The notes beneath the pieces are model-generated. The model was given only the letters and a program-made list of their open reading frames with translations, ran no database searches and was not told the DNA's origin. Below, in pieces: positions 22,907 through 33,870 of a stretch of 64,000 bases of DNA. The translations under genes and the position numbers were made by a program. This DNA is from Okapia johnstoni (Eukaryota; Chordata; Mammalia; Artiodactyla; Giraffidae): the NCBI GenBank assembly GCA_024291935.2, contig CM044310.1, forward strand, positions 79,916,713 to 79,980,712, given 5' to 3'. Each line of letters opens with the position of its first letter. Position 1 is the stretch's first letter.

Positions 22907-25144
22907 TAGGGTGAAATACCTTAATATACTGTGAAACAATGAATCTTCATAGATGGGAGTCTGTTTTCTTATGAACTCTGAACACTGATAAAGCAGTCGC
23001 CCCACCCAGGTTCAACCTCTGGGCAAATACTGGAGATGTTACTCACCCACTTCTTGTGCCATGTCAAGATGCAGTTGTTTTTCTTCACCCAGGAGAGATG
23101 GACCAGGCAAGTGATGAATGTGCCTTACCTTGAAGGCCCCAGTTTCCCAATGCTTTCCACACCCATGGCCCCATCTGACCTTGACACAAATGTGTTGGGT
23201 GAGCAGGACAGAGAGTGTTATTACCTTCCTCTGGCCAAGAAGGTCGCAGGGCTAGTTGATGCCCCGCTGGAGCTGCTTTCTCATCTTCTCCAGTCTGGAT
23301 GGGGGTTTCCCTGAATAGGATGTAGCTGTCATGAGAGAAAAGAGCTTGGCTGTCTTGTTGACCTGGCACCCAGAGAGTGTCAGCACATGGTGGGCACCGC
23401 CGTTATCTTTAGTTGGAGGGCGTGAGTCGTGCCCTCTCTCCCTGACCATGGCCTCCGTAGAAGTTTGGGGGTGTTTGGAGAGTCATTTTTGCTACCACTG
23501 TCATTTTCTTTTTTCCCTGGTGACTATTAAACCTTTCTTTTTAGAGTGCTGCTGAAAAGCATGAGAGCAGAGTGTCCCAGTACAAGAGCTACTAAAAGGG
23601 AGACACTGACGGATGGTGGCCACCCGCCCTTGAGAAATTCCCATCTCTCTATGGCGGGTGAAAAAAAGAGGGGGCACTTCATCCTTCCAGGAGCTCTTGA
23701 TCTAAGGCAACCAGCTGCAGGAGGAGGTAGGGTCACAAAACTATTGGTGGAGAGACAAGTGAAGCTGGCAGACTCCTGCATCAGCAAAGTCCTTCATCTT
23801 GAATTCTGCTTCCCAGGTGGGACAATTCAGAGACATGCTCTAGGCAGGTAGCTCTCTCAGAAAATGGGTTCTTCCTCTGCATACGATAAAGCCCTCGTGA
23901 GATGACAGAAGGAAAATCCCTCGGCAGGAAGGAGCAAGCATCCTTACCATTTACTAGAAGCTATAAACTGTGATCAGCAGATGTTTTTATTTAGCTTGCA
24001 GTATTTTTAAATTTTTGAACTTGTTACCAACACATTTGAAAATGGGATTTCAAATAAAATTTAGGTATGTATTTTCTCTTAAACACTAATTCTACCTTTT
24101 TGCATGGCCAGTAATTGGCCAGAGCTAAGCAGTCCTGCAGTTTCTCGCTGATACCAGGCTCTTATGTTTTCATAGGAGAGAGGTTTTCTGCCTGTGGGGC
24201 AGGCACAGTTGGTGCCCTGTCCACCTCCCCTGGGCCTGTCCAGTCCCCACAAACCCTAGTCGGATGGCTTCTGACCTCTCTGACCTATGTTTCTTCCCCT
24301 AGAGGTGTTCCTTGGAGACCTGAGCATTCTTAGCCCATCAGAGGGTGGAAATGTTAGGTAGCTGCCCCTGGAAGCAGCACTCAGAAAGTGATGGTGGGAG
24401 TTAGTGGATAAATACTTCCACGGAGGCACAGTCTAAGTGGTCCCTGAGGTTCTCAGTGGAACTGGACCCCAATTACCCCCAGCAGAACCTGCTCACATAC
24501 ACACCTTCATTGACATCCTTCCCTCCCCTTTCCTCCTGGATTCCTGGGATCGCCTCTCAAACAACTGACTTGTGCTTAAATCATCATCTCAGGATTTACT
24601 TCTCAGGGATCCCAACCTAAGATGGTTTGCTTGATTCCACCACAAAAGGGAAGTGAAATGAAGACCCTGTAGCTGAACTTGACTCATCTGGTATTTCTGA
24701 ATCCAGGATCCTCTGAGATCGTGTTCTGGGGAAGCTCAAGGAGGCAGGTGACAAACCATGCTTCCAGGGCAGAAGTGACCTTGGACATCACTGAGCGGCA
24801 TCAGGCTTGTCTCTGGGGTCTTTGTGCCCTTAGATGATACCCCGCTGCAATGCCCTGGACTCAGGAGACCATCACATCTGGACAGTGTCCCTTGACTGCA
24901 TTCCAATTATCTCTGTGCTGGTGGTGCGGAGAAAGGCTGATTCCAAACACATCCATGCCACATGTAAGTGACAGCTGCTGGTGGATCTGTCACTTCTCCC
25001 AGCATCGCCTTTTCTGGTCTAAGAGCCCACCTCTTCATTTTGAGGAGCCCACTTCTCACCTGACCTCACTCTCTGAGAGTTGAAGGTGGAATGTGAACCC
25101 AGCTAACGCCACCCCGACAGGGCCCTTTACACGACTTGGAGGGG
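22907..25144. other. Unique stretch, weak LTR-like end
   Basis: No exon is convincing. Frames such as 23,546-23,851 (+, 101 codons) are opposed by similar frames on the other strand. 24,470-24,625 ends in 'ttacttctcagggatcccaa' then 'cctaaga', reminiscent of an old LTR 3' end. That is too weak to name. Confidence 0.4.
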
Positions 25145-25284
25145 TGGCTGACGACGCAGGTTCTGGAATGAGGTTTGCCACAGGGCACCCCTTAGAGCTG
25201 GGAGGCTGGCACTCTTGGTCACCTGTCTGAGCTCTCATTACTCCATCTCTTTCATGGATTTGTTGTGAGAATGTAAATGATATA
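25145..25284 (+). repeat. MIR-like remnant
   Basis: 'gaatgaggtttgccacaggg', then 'cattactccatctctttcat' and 'ttgttgtgagaatgtaaatg', the last matching the MIR 'ttgtgaggattaaatg' segment. Confidence 0.4.
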
Positions 25285-25504
25285 ATAATCAGAAAAGTCA
25301 AAGTGTTAGTTGCTCAATTGTGTCAGACTCTTTGCAACCCCAAGACTGTAGCCCATCAGGCTCCTCTGTCCATGGAATTCTCAGGCAAGAATACTGGAGT
25401 GGAGAGCCATTCCCTTCTCCAGGGGATCTTCCCGACCCAGGGATCGAACCTGGATCTCCCGCACTGCAAACAGATTCCTTACTGTCTGAGCCACCAGGGA
25501 AGCC
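25285..25504 (-). mobile_element. Bov-tA SINE
   Basis: Reversed full copy from 'gttgctcaattgtgtcag' through 'ggaattctcaggcaagaa' to 'gagccaccagggaagcc'. It sits at the end of a MIR remnant; no clear TSD. Confidence 0.93.
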
Positions 25505-25708
25505 TGAGCTATAGTTCTGGGCTCACGGAAAGTGCTCAGCCAATAATAACTAGTAATATTTACATTATTAAGATTCTAGATGACTGAGAAGAATAACAGG
25601 AGCACAGACACGAAACCTCAGCTAGAACCTCTGAGCTGTCCTCTGGGCTGTATTAGAGAGCTCAGACTAGGCAAGTTACTCCTTTCTACTCCTTACGCCA
25701 TCCCCACT

Positions 25709-25746
25709 CGTGTGTGTGTGTGTGCGCGCGCGTGTGTGTGTATGTG
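25709..25746. repeat. TG/CG alternating microsatellite
   Basis: A 38-bp unbroken alternating purine-pyrimidine tract: (TG)n, then CGCGCG, then (TG)n with one TA step. Such tracts can adopt Z-form DNA. The central CG run adds several CpG dinucleotides, which normally decay by deamination. Confidence 0.9.
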
Positions 25747-26424
25747 TAGATCCACAATCCATTGAACATGTTTCCTGAAGCTCAGCTAAGTGAGCACCCT
25801 GCCAGGAACTTCCGTGTGGCCAACCAGGAAATGACACATCAAATAATATTTGATTTCGCTTCTATTTAAATATTATTGAATTCCATTCCCAGTAACTTTT
25901 CTTTTTGACTCGCTCTTTTTGAGGCAGTTCAAGTGGAAACAGAAATCGCTTAGATGCAAGTAAAAGAAGCTCATTCAGTAAAAAAAGTCTTCAGCTAAAT
26001 TCAAGAGACTGGGTGATTTTTTTGCTTTTTCACATATGTTATTTAGCATAATGATTATCCTACATGTCCTTTTTTATTTTAGGGACTGCTTTTTCTATCC
26101 CCCTTGGGAGAGAGTTTTTAGCTCCATGGAGCATGAATTTTTTCACTTATCTAGTGATTATTGGGTATAAAAATCCCCTTTGGTAAGAGCTCCACCTTTA
26201 ATAGTCTCTTCAGTGAGCAGTTTTCTGTAAATATTGCATGAGCTTATTCAGGAAATGTAATGCTCTTGTTTCTGGATCCTCCATAACTCCACGGTAATGA
26301 CAGCACCTGCTGAGTCCCAGCCTGTGGACCTACAGAACTGACCTGGATTCCCATCCTGGGCACCTCTCTTCCTTGGGCTTCCTTTTTTTTTTTTTTCTTT
26401 GCTTTAATGGTGTTTCTGCATGAC
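25747..26424. other. Unique AT-rich stretch
   Basis: 25,850-26,260 is AT-rich, free of recognised repeats and holds spaced motifs such as 'tttagcataatgattatcc'. It could be conserved non-coding DNA. No coding frame. Confidence 0.35.
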
Positions 26425-26612
26425 CTTGGAGCCAGACTCAGACATTAGTTTGAATATGTGACCTTGAATGAGTTATTTCTCACTGGTTTATTTTTTTGAT
26501 TTGTTAAATGAAGATAATATCAGGATCTAGTTCATTGGGTGGTGATGAGAATTAAATGTATTAGCACTCAGAAGAGTGCCCAACACATAGTAGGTGCTTT
26601 ATATGCCAATTT
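26425..26612 (+). repeat. MIR SINE
   Basis: 'gaccttggagccagactcag', 'gaatatgtgaccttgaatga', 'ggtgatgagaattaaatg' and 'cccaacacatagtaggtgc' give the MIR order from head to tail. Confidence 0.75.
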
Positions 26613-26885
26613 ATCATCATCATCACTAAGCTCAATGGGTCTTTATTTTCAACATACACTGGCTGCCAAGGTGATAATCTGACATATAATTTCCCTCATC
26701 TAGAATCCCTCTATAGCAGCCCAAAGTGTGGCAGGCAGAGACCTCTAAGGTTAACTTTGTTCACCTTAGTTTGCTTTGCACATAGTAAGTATTCAAGAAA
26801 TGCTACCTGTAAGTCTTACTAGAGCTCTTTCTTTCAGCTTAGGTCTTTGAAGAGTTCAAATAAGCAAGGAAAACCCCCAAAATTC

Positions 26886-27230
26886 ATTCCTTAAACAAAT
26901 ATTACTGCCTTCTGTGTGCTAGGTACTGTTCTATCATCAAGCAAAGGTAAAGTATTAAATACCAAGGACAGATGACAAGGTTCTTACCCTGTCTATTATC
27001 ATGGTGACTGGCGATGAACAAACAAGCATCAACATCATGTGGGAATAAGTGCAGGGTAAAAAATGAAGAAGTATAAGGGGAGAGGAGTAAAGGAGGTCAG
27101 GATAGGAGGAAAGGTATGAAAATAACCAGGATGAACTGCTGGGTGACATTTGAGCAGAGGCAAAGGGAAGTAAGATAGTGAGGGAATGCTGAGCCTACTA
27201 GATGGAGGAAAAATATATGCGAAGGTGGGA
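26886..27230 (-). repeat. L2 LINE 3' region, antisense
   Basis: Plus-strand order 'cttaaacaaatattactgcc', 'gtgtgctaggtactgttcta', 'gtgacatttgagcagaggca' is the reversed L2 3' end. Confidence 0.65.
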
Positions 27231-28011
27231 GGTAGGCAGGCTCTTCTTGCCTATAACATTCCTTCCTTTCTTTCCATTATTTTCTCAATTTTCTATCCAG
27301 CCTTGGAGCTAGAATTTCCCAAAGGCGTAGCACTTAGAGAACAGATGGACTTTAGGGAATTTGGGGGTCAACTTTTTTGGGTAGATCTGAAGTCATTAGC
27401 AAACTCCACATGTCATTCACTGCCCAGGACCTGTAGAGGCAGCTGCCACTTCCCAGTCAAACGTACTGTTTTCTCGGGTTTTTTTTTTCCTGTTTGTTTA
27501 GTTCAGAGAGTAGAATCACAGTCTCTAAATTGCTGATATGACACATCAGCTAATTAAATTACTGCATGTTGCTGGTTGCAAGGCTAAAACCAGTGGAGTG
27601 ATATGTTACTATCCTCTTGAAGAACAATCCGTGGGCAAAAATATAGATTTGATTTTTCTAAAAAGCTGGGAGTAAAGTTATTTAATTAAGGTTGTGTCAA
27701 AGCATGGCTCCATTTCCCCCTTTGGCTCTTTTCATCTCAAATATGAAAAGTTTCCTCGTGGAAAAAAATGTAAAGAAATTGGTTTGTTTCCATTATTGCT
27801 AAAGTACAAATTTTATTTAATCAACCTATTCCCAATCCATGTTGTAAGCTTGCTATCAAGGCTCTTTTATGTAGGAAAAGCCTAATCAAATGTGATCCAT
27901 ATTAGGTGTAGTTGGACTTCATTTTAAGCCCAAATCTCAAGGAGAGACCCTAATCTGGGTAGGGACTTCAGTTGTAACTCTTGATTATTTGCTCATCTCA
28001 TTCGTTCACTC
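27231..28011. other. Unique stretch with homeobox-type sites
   Basis: 27,520-27,720 carries 'agctaattaaattactgc' and 'ttatttaattaaggttg', clustered AT-rich motifs typical of conserved regulatory DNA. The frame 27,186-27,536 (+, 116 codons) starts in L2 and has no family features. Confidence 0.4.
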
Positions 28012-28017
28012 TATATT

Positions 28018-28416
28018 CAGTTCAGTTCAGTTCAGTCACTCAGTCATGTCCAACTCTGCAACCCCATGGAGTGCAGCATGCCAGGCTTCCCTGTCCATCA
28101 CCAACTCCCCAAGCTTGCTCAAACTCATGTCCATCGAGTCAGTGATGCCATCCAACCATCTCATCCTCTGTCGTCCCCTTCTCCTCCTGCCTTCAATCTT
28201 TCCCAGCATCAGGGTCTTATCCAATGAGTCAGTTCTTCTCATCAGGTGGCCAAAATATTGGAGCTTCAGCCTCAGCATCAGTCCTTCCAATGACTATTCA
28301 GGACTGATTTCCTTTAGGATGGACTGGTTTGATCTCCTTGCAGTCCAAGGGACTCTCAAGAGTCTGCAAGAACACCACGGTTCAAAACCATCAGTTTTTC
28401 AATGCTCAGCTTTCTT
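28018..28416 (-). mobile_element. BovB LINE 3' end, TATATT TSD
   Basis: The reversed tail is a run of ttcag repeats, then about 350 bp of the ORF2 C-terminal region. The 84-codon minus frame 28,036-28,290 keeps the [20 protein letters not shown] C-terminal residues. Flanking TATATT occurs at 28,012-28,017 and 28,417-28,422. A 6-bp match is weak but correctly placed. Confidence 0.92.
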
Positions 28417-28559
28417 TATATTAATTGATCCTAATTTGTGTGAGATACTGTGCTAGAGGTTGAGTGTACAGTTAAAGAAAAGACAAAATTAGAATTTCTC
28501 TTGCTGAAAACCTGTGAAAGTGGAAAACTATAAGTAAAAGAAAATTGAGTTGGTGTCAC

Positions 28560-28900
28560 CAAATGTCATTTGTTACTCCCTAGAAATGGCCCCTCCTCCC
28601 AACATGTCCAAACCTAGTGTGCCCTTTAAATGCTTGCTCAGATCAGGTCTATTCCTTTAGGCCTTCCTTGATACTCCATCTCTTACTTGGGGTACATTTT
28701 TTGTTTTTTCCACATGAGTTTTCTCTGAACAATCTGTACCACGTAATTTTAAGTTTAATTATATACTGTCTTATTTCCAAATTAGAGTGAAATCTGTTTG
28801 AAGGCTTAGACCATATCTTCTGCTTCTTTATCTCAAAATATCCACCACCATTATGTGTTGCATAGAGAAGACACTCATTTAATTGGAAAGCCTAATTTCC
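28560..28900 (+). repeat. L2 LINE 3' region
   Basis: 'tgcttgctcagatcaggtct', 'taggccttccttgatactcc' and 'attagagtgaaatctgtttg' follow the L2 3' end in order. It ends before the tetranucleotide tract. Confidence 0.6.
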
Positions 28901-28929
28901 TCAGATGATCTGATTTGACAACAGGAGTC

Positions 28930-29095
28930 TGCTTACTTCATCTATCCATCTATCTATCCATCTTCAACCACTTACCTACCTACCATCTACTCATCTACCC
29001 ACCCACCATTTATCCCTCTTATCTATTCATCATCCATGCATCATTCATACATCTTTCCATCCACCATCCGTCCATCTAACCAGCCATCCATTCTG
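28930..29095. repeat. Degenerate ATCT/ATCC microsatellite
   Basis: A 165-bp tract of imperfect tetranucleotides (ATCT, ATCC, ACCT). Interruptions are frequent, so it is probably old and not highly variable. There are no spacer-like unique segments of fixed length. Confidence 0.9.
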
Positions 29096-31045
29096 CAGAG
29101 AAAAGTTTATTAAATGTTAACTCAGCTATGGCAGAATCTATGTTTTTAATATTCTTTTATCTTATGACTAATATTAACTGCTGGATCAAAAATTTCAGGA
29201 GAGAAAATCAGCACAGAAAGTGGGGATCAGAAATGGAAGCACATGCAGACGATTGGCCTTGATGTCATTTGCCATTTCCTCCTACTCAGATGCTCTCTAG
29301 CTTTTAGAAGGCCTAGGGAGTCATCTTAGAAGCATTCAGGCAACAGAAATAGTGCAGCTGAGAATTACTAGCCTACTTTCTAATGGCTTAGTAGTCAACG
29401 GACATCCATAATTTAAGTCATTTAACTTGCTTTCACATGTTTTGTTTTAGAAGCAAACAATTTATGTTAATATAATTATTATATTAAAAATGGGACTAAT
29501 TTAAGCTTTCTAAGACTACAAATGTACAGCTCATAACTGTTCTGTTATCATCAGTCACACACAAGAGAACATGACACAAAGTAGGTATTTCGTCTCTTGG
29601 AAAGAAAAACAGCTTGAAAGAACAAAAGATTGCATATCAATTCCCTGGAGGAAAATGCCAGCCAAATGGAGTGTGTCCTATAAAACACTGATGACAAGAG
29701 AAGGATGGGAGAGGAGACAGAGACAGAGGAAGTGGGGAAGTGAGAGAAAGGGGAGGAGGGAGTGAAATGAAAGGTTTTCTGAATGGCTGAGGAAACAAAA
29801 GGCAAGAGAAAGAATGACTGCAGGAAAAAGAGTGAGCCATGATCTCATGGGGAGGGGCTGCTGAGCTGCCAGTCCATGGGGAGGAGACCCACCGAGCCAA
29901 GTGGGCTCTGGCAGACCTGCCTTCTCCATGTCCCATTCTATTAACACCTAGGCCATTGGGTTCTCTTTCAGTACCTTCCCCACAAAGTCATCTAATCTGT
30001 CACCGCCACCCCCACCCCCCAACAACCCTGTCTGAGACTCTTTCCTCACATCCAAGCTTGCAAACATCTGCTGGCTCACAGAACACAAGGCCAGCAGCAT
30101 CCAAACACAATTAATTGACTTAATGCCCTCATCTACTGCCAGGCGGGTCTGGATAACAAAAGAGCCAGAGAAAAAGCAATGCGGTTATTAAGTACACAGA
30201 AAAGAGGACCCTTGGCACCTACTGGTGGAAGCTGTTGGCTTGAACTGTATCAACAATCATTCCAGATCTTCTTTCTAAAATAAAGCAAGAAAAGAGTTCA
30301 TTTGTGATTTGGAAAGAAAATGTTCTTTATATATTTATTTGAGAGGGAAAAGAAGATAGTGGTGATATAAGACCACAGCCAAAAAGGAAAAAGAAAATAT
30401 TCTGTTTTATTTTTGAAGGATTTGATTACCAGCCTTTATAACTTGGAGGAAAATGTTTCAGGAGACACTGATAATTTGTTGAGAGGACCATGGCATGAGC
30501 CTGAGAAGTGCTTTGCAGCTTTTCCAACAGAGAAAAGAAACAAAAAGAGAATGGTTTGTTATTCCAAGAAGTAGAAACATAAAAGAAACCAGAGTGTGTT
30601 GAAAAAGAAGAGAATGTTTTGGCTTTTTGACTCATGTAATTACTTCAAAATATTTCAAATGATTACTTGGATTCATCTTTTCTATATGAGCTTGAGAAAA
30701 ACATGCAAAAGTAATACTGCTGTCTCTTGCTCCCCAATTTGTATTTATTTCGTTAAATATTACTGTTTTTAGGGAAAACCAGGATTCTTTTTGAAGTTTC
30801 AACCAGAGGCTTAATGTCTCTGAAATGGCATCAAGGGGAAAGAAAACAGCTTTGGTGATGGCCATACCAGCAGTGATGTTGTCTTCTCTCTTCCAGCGGC
30901 ATTTTATTCTCTTTCCAGAAAAAGTTTGCTCCAGTAAAGCTATCCAGCTATTTCTTCGTCTTGTTCTCATGGGAGTATTAGCTAGTATCTTCTCAAATTT
31001 CCTTTCTCATCAGCCAAATGGACAGACAATTATGAAAAGTAGTAT
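29096..31045. other. Unique stretch
   Basis: 29,690-29,770 is a purine-rich (GA) tract that produces long complementary frames on the minus strand. 30,100-30,660 is unique and AT-rich. The frame 30,632-30,970 (-, 112 codons) is unsupported by any motif. Confidence 0.4.
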
Positions 31046-31305
31046 CAAACAACAGCAGCTCTAGATTGAGGCTGGAATCTCAACTCTGATGTGCTGTGTG
31101 ACCTTGGATAAGATAGCTAACCTCTCTGTGCTAGTTTCCTCATGGCAAAACAGGGATAATAACCTTTATACTGCACAAGTCTCGTTGAATGTTGATAAAA
31201 GCCACTTGTCTTCACACACACACGTGTGTGCATACACACACACACACACAAACCCACAACAGTACCTGGTACATAGTTGACACCTGATAAACACTGGTGA
31301 TTGTT
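31046..31305 (+). repeat. MIR SINE split by CA microsatellite
   Basis: The left part reads 'tgctgtgtgaccttggataa' and 'gtttcctcatggcaaaacag'. The right part reads 'gtacctggtacatagttgac'. Between them, at 31,213-31,251, is an alternating CA/CG/TG tract that includes the self-complementary CACACACGTGTGTG. The microsatellite grew inside the SINE. Confidence 0.75.
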
Positions 31306-32909
31306 GCCCCCCAAAAAGCAGTCTTTCATCCCGAAATGCAATGCCTCTTCCAGGACACAGATTTTGTACTAAACTCTCCATAAATTTCCTATTTCCAAAG
31401 TTGTTCATGTGTTTTCTTTATAATTCACATCACAATTTTTTTTTTGAAGCCATTGCTTAAGTGCGAATCAATTTATTCTTGATAATCTTATTTGAGGTAA
31501 TTCTTATCAGTAGTCCCTGACAAAATCAAATTTAAAAAGAAAAGTTTCAACACCCACAGCTGCCTTATGTTAAATTTACTTGCATTAGATCATTTTCTCT
31601 AGCTTGGCATTTGGCACCTTTTGCTTAACTATTTTTCATCCCAAGAGATTGACATCTTTGCATCCTTCTATCAGGGTTTTGAATCTTGTTTTTCACATGG
31701 ATGCCTACCCCCAAGTCAGCGATGAGATATTGATTCTTCTTCTTGTCATTTAACATTCTCATGGAGACCCTGGCAGACCAATTTACAAATGATTGCAAAA
31801 GTGCTTTGGCAAATCGAGAGTGTTCTTGACTGAGGAAGAAAAATACAGACTATGAAAATTTCTCACTTTCCAATTGGGCTCACTTACTGCCGCCCAGGCT
31901 CTCTCCTAATGAGCATTTTCAATCACCACTAAAATTCTTGTTTTCCTCCTTCGATCCTGTGACTCACAGTGCTCCCTCACTGGGGGAGAATGTCTCATCT
32001 CTGCACTTTGTGGGTTGGGGCTGCTTCTTTCATGCCCAGGAGGCCTCACCTCCAAGCCCGCTCCTCATTTGAAGGTTAGTCTTTCCCCAGGTAAGCACCA
32101 CTATGGGGTTAATTTGCAGGTCCTCAACCCACCAGGCAGATACCACTTTCCTGACCCATCTGCCAGGCCCTGCAATTCATGGTCCTCCCTAGGGCAGAAG
32201 CCACGAGCCACAAAGCAAAGCTGCAGTCAGATTGTATATTTCAGGGTTATTTATTAGTCCCTGGCTTGGAAGTCTAGCCAGGAGGTTTTCACTTGGGGTC
32301 TGTTTGCTTTTACACAGTCTGTCTCCAAAGTGCAATTTGGAGATATAGAGACGTCAGGGTAATTTTCCATCCTCTGATGACAGTGTTTTTATGGGGAAGG
32401 AAAGATGAAGGCTGCTTGCTGTGCTAATGGCTGCTTCTCATTTCTTCCAGGAGCCCCAGGATGTAAACATGTAAATGACTATTCAAGGCCAGGTTCCCTG
32501 AGAGCCTCACCTGGAGTTCCTCTCCCTGGGGAGGTGATGATAATGACTTTTTCTTTGGCAAACCCCTCTCTACCCTTATCTCCTTGCAGGATTGTAGAAC
32601 CCTTATGTCTGGTTGCCCCGGGAACTTCTAGGACTTCCTGAGCCTGTTTTTGCCTATTTATTGTGCTGTTTCACCTGGAGGCTGCTTTGACACTTAGTTT
32701 GGTGAATGTTGGGGGCAAAGGAGATGCATGGACTAGACCCAGGCTCTGCACCCTTCCTCTAGTCCTCCACGCTCTCTCTGGATCCTAGTCACACCAGCCA
32801 CCTCCAGGTCCTCCAGGATCCTTTGCTTCTGCCCTCCTCACAAGGACAGAGTAAAGGGACAAAGTAGGTGATTAAATAGTTAATCCCACTAGGGGATAGG
32901 AAGTAGAAA
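31306..32909. other. Unique stretch
   Basis: No repeat or exon recognised. Frames at 32,015-32,257 and 32,405-32,641 are short. The region becomes more GC-rich toward 32,500. Confidence 0.45.
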
Positions 32910-32914
32910 CAAAA

Positions 32915-33430
32915 TGAGAAAACCCTGTAAGTTAATGGTTACTCAAGAAAGCAAGCTTGCTTAACCACAAAACCAGGCAGGCCTGCTTAGCAACAAAACC
33001 ATACAACAGAAGCATGAGACATGACCCAAAACAATAAAACAATGGTGGCTTAAGACCCGCATCCTGCCCAGTGAGCTACGTAAGTTAAGCCATGCTCTTT
33101 GCACACATAAAAAATAATAATTTCTGGACTGGGCTTAACCGTGTAGATACAAGAAAACTCCCCTGCCCAACCTGGTGGAGGAACTGATGACGGAAACGTG
33201 ACATCTACTCAAGAAAGACAAAGAAAGTCTTCTCCACCTCCAGACTTTTCCTTTGTTTATAAACTGTAGCCCAGTAAGTTCTCTGGGTGTGGCACCCTTT
33301 TGCCTGCCCACTTGTAAGCCTCGTAAGTATCCTATTCTAATAAATCACTTCTTATCTATCACGTTGTCTCTCACTGAATTCTTTCTGCACTGAGACAAAA
33401 AAAAACCTGAGCCCTTCAGAGGCCCCCACA
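32915..33430 (+). mobile_element. Solo endogenous retrovirus LTR, 5-bp TSD
   Basis: A 516-bp block starts TGAG and ends CACA. It is flanked by CAAAA at 32,910-32,914 and 33,431-33,435. Inside are a TATA-type TTATAAA (33,257-33,263) and, about 80 bp on, a polyadenylation signal AATAAA (33,339-33,344). No internal viral genes adjoin it, so it is what remains after LTR-LTR recombination. The family is probably a ruminant class I ERV, but I cannot name it. Confidence 0.8.
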
Positions 33431-33870
33431 CAAAACCCAACGGTTTCACTCAGGGCCTGGGAAAGCTCCAAGACTACACTGCTCCTTCTGTCTCAACTTC
33501 ATCTTCTTAATGCCTGCCCACCCTTTCAGAGAACCCTCCATGCTTCCACCCTAGACTGGATAAGCCCTCTGCTGGAAGCTCTTAGAAATGCTGGTTTGTT
33601 TCCTTCAGTGCTTTTCCAGGTTTGCAACTTAATGTTTATGTGACAACATGCTTGGCCTTATCCCCAGGACAAGACTGCAGGCTCCTGAAAGCAAGAGCAA
33701 CCTGGCTTAGCTCACTCCAGCACCATGGAGAGTTCCTTACCCCAGAAGCTACTTTATTTATTAATCTTTATTGCATGAATGACTGAGAGAGACTGTTGTT
33801 CAGTTGACTGAACATCACAGAGACTGAAATGTGGGATACTTCATTTATTAATCTTTTCTGCAGGTAAGAG
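33431..33870. other. Unique stretch with 27-bp direct repeat
   Basis: Imperfect 27-bp direct repeats (23 of 27 equal) lie at 33,751-33,777 and 33,838-33,864, each holding ATTTATTAATCTTT. Between them is an inverted repeat, TGTTCAGT-TG-ACTGAACA, at 33,797-33,814. The right copy ends 6 bp before the BovB tail. Confidence 0.75.

Noticed and set aside
28930..29095. Tetranucleotide tract as a CRISPR-like array
   Set aside because: No constant repeat and no unique spacers of fixed length; it is an imperfect ATCT/ATCC microsatellite in a mammalian genome.
29690..29950. Long minus-strand frames (89-99 codons) as a gene
   Set aside because: Caused by a purine-rich low-complexity tract; the predicted protein is Ser/Pro/Leu-rich with no domain.
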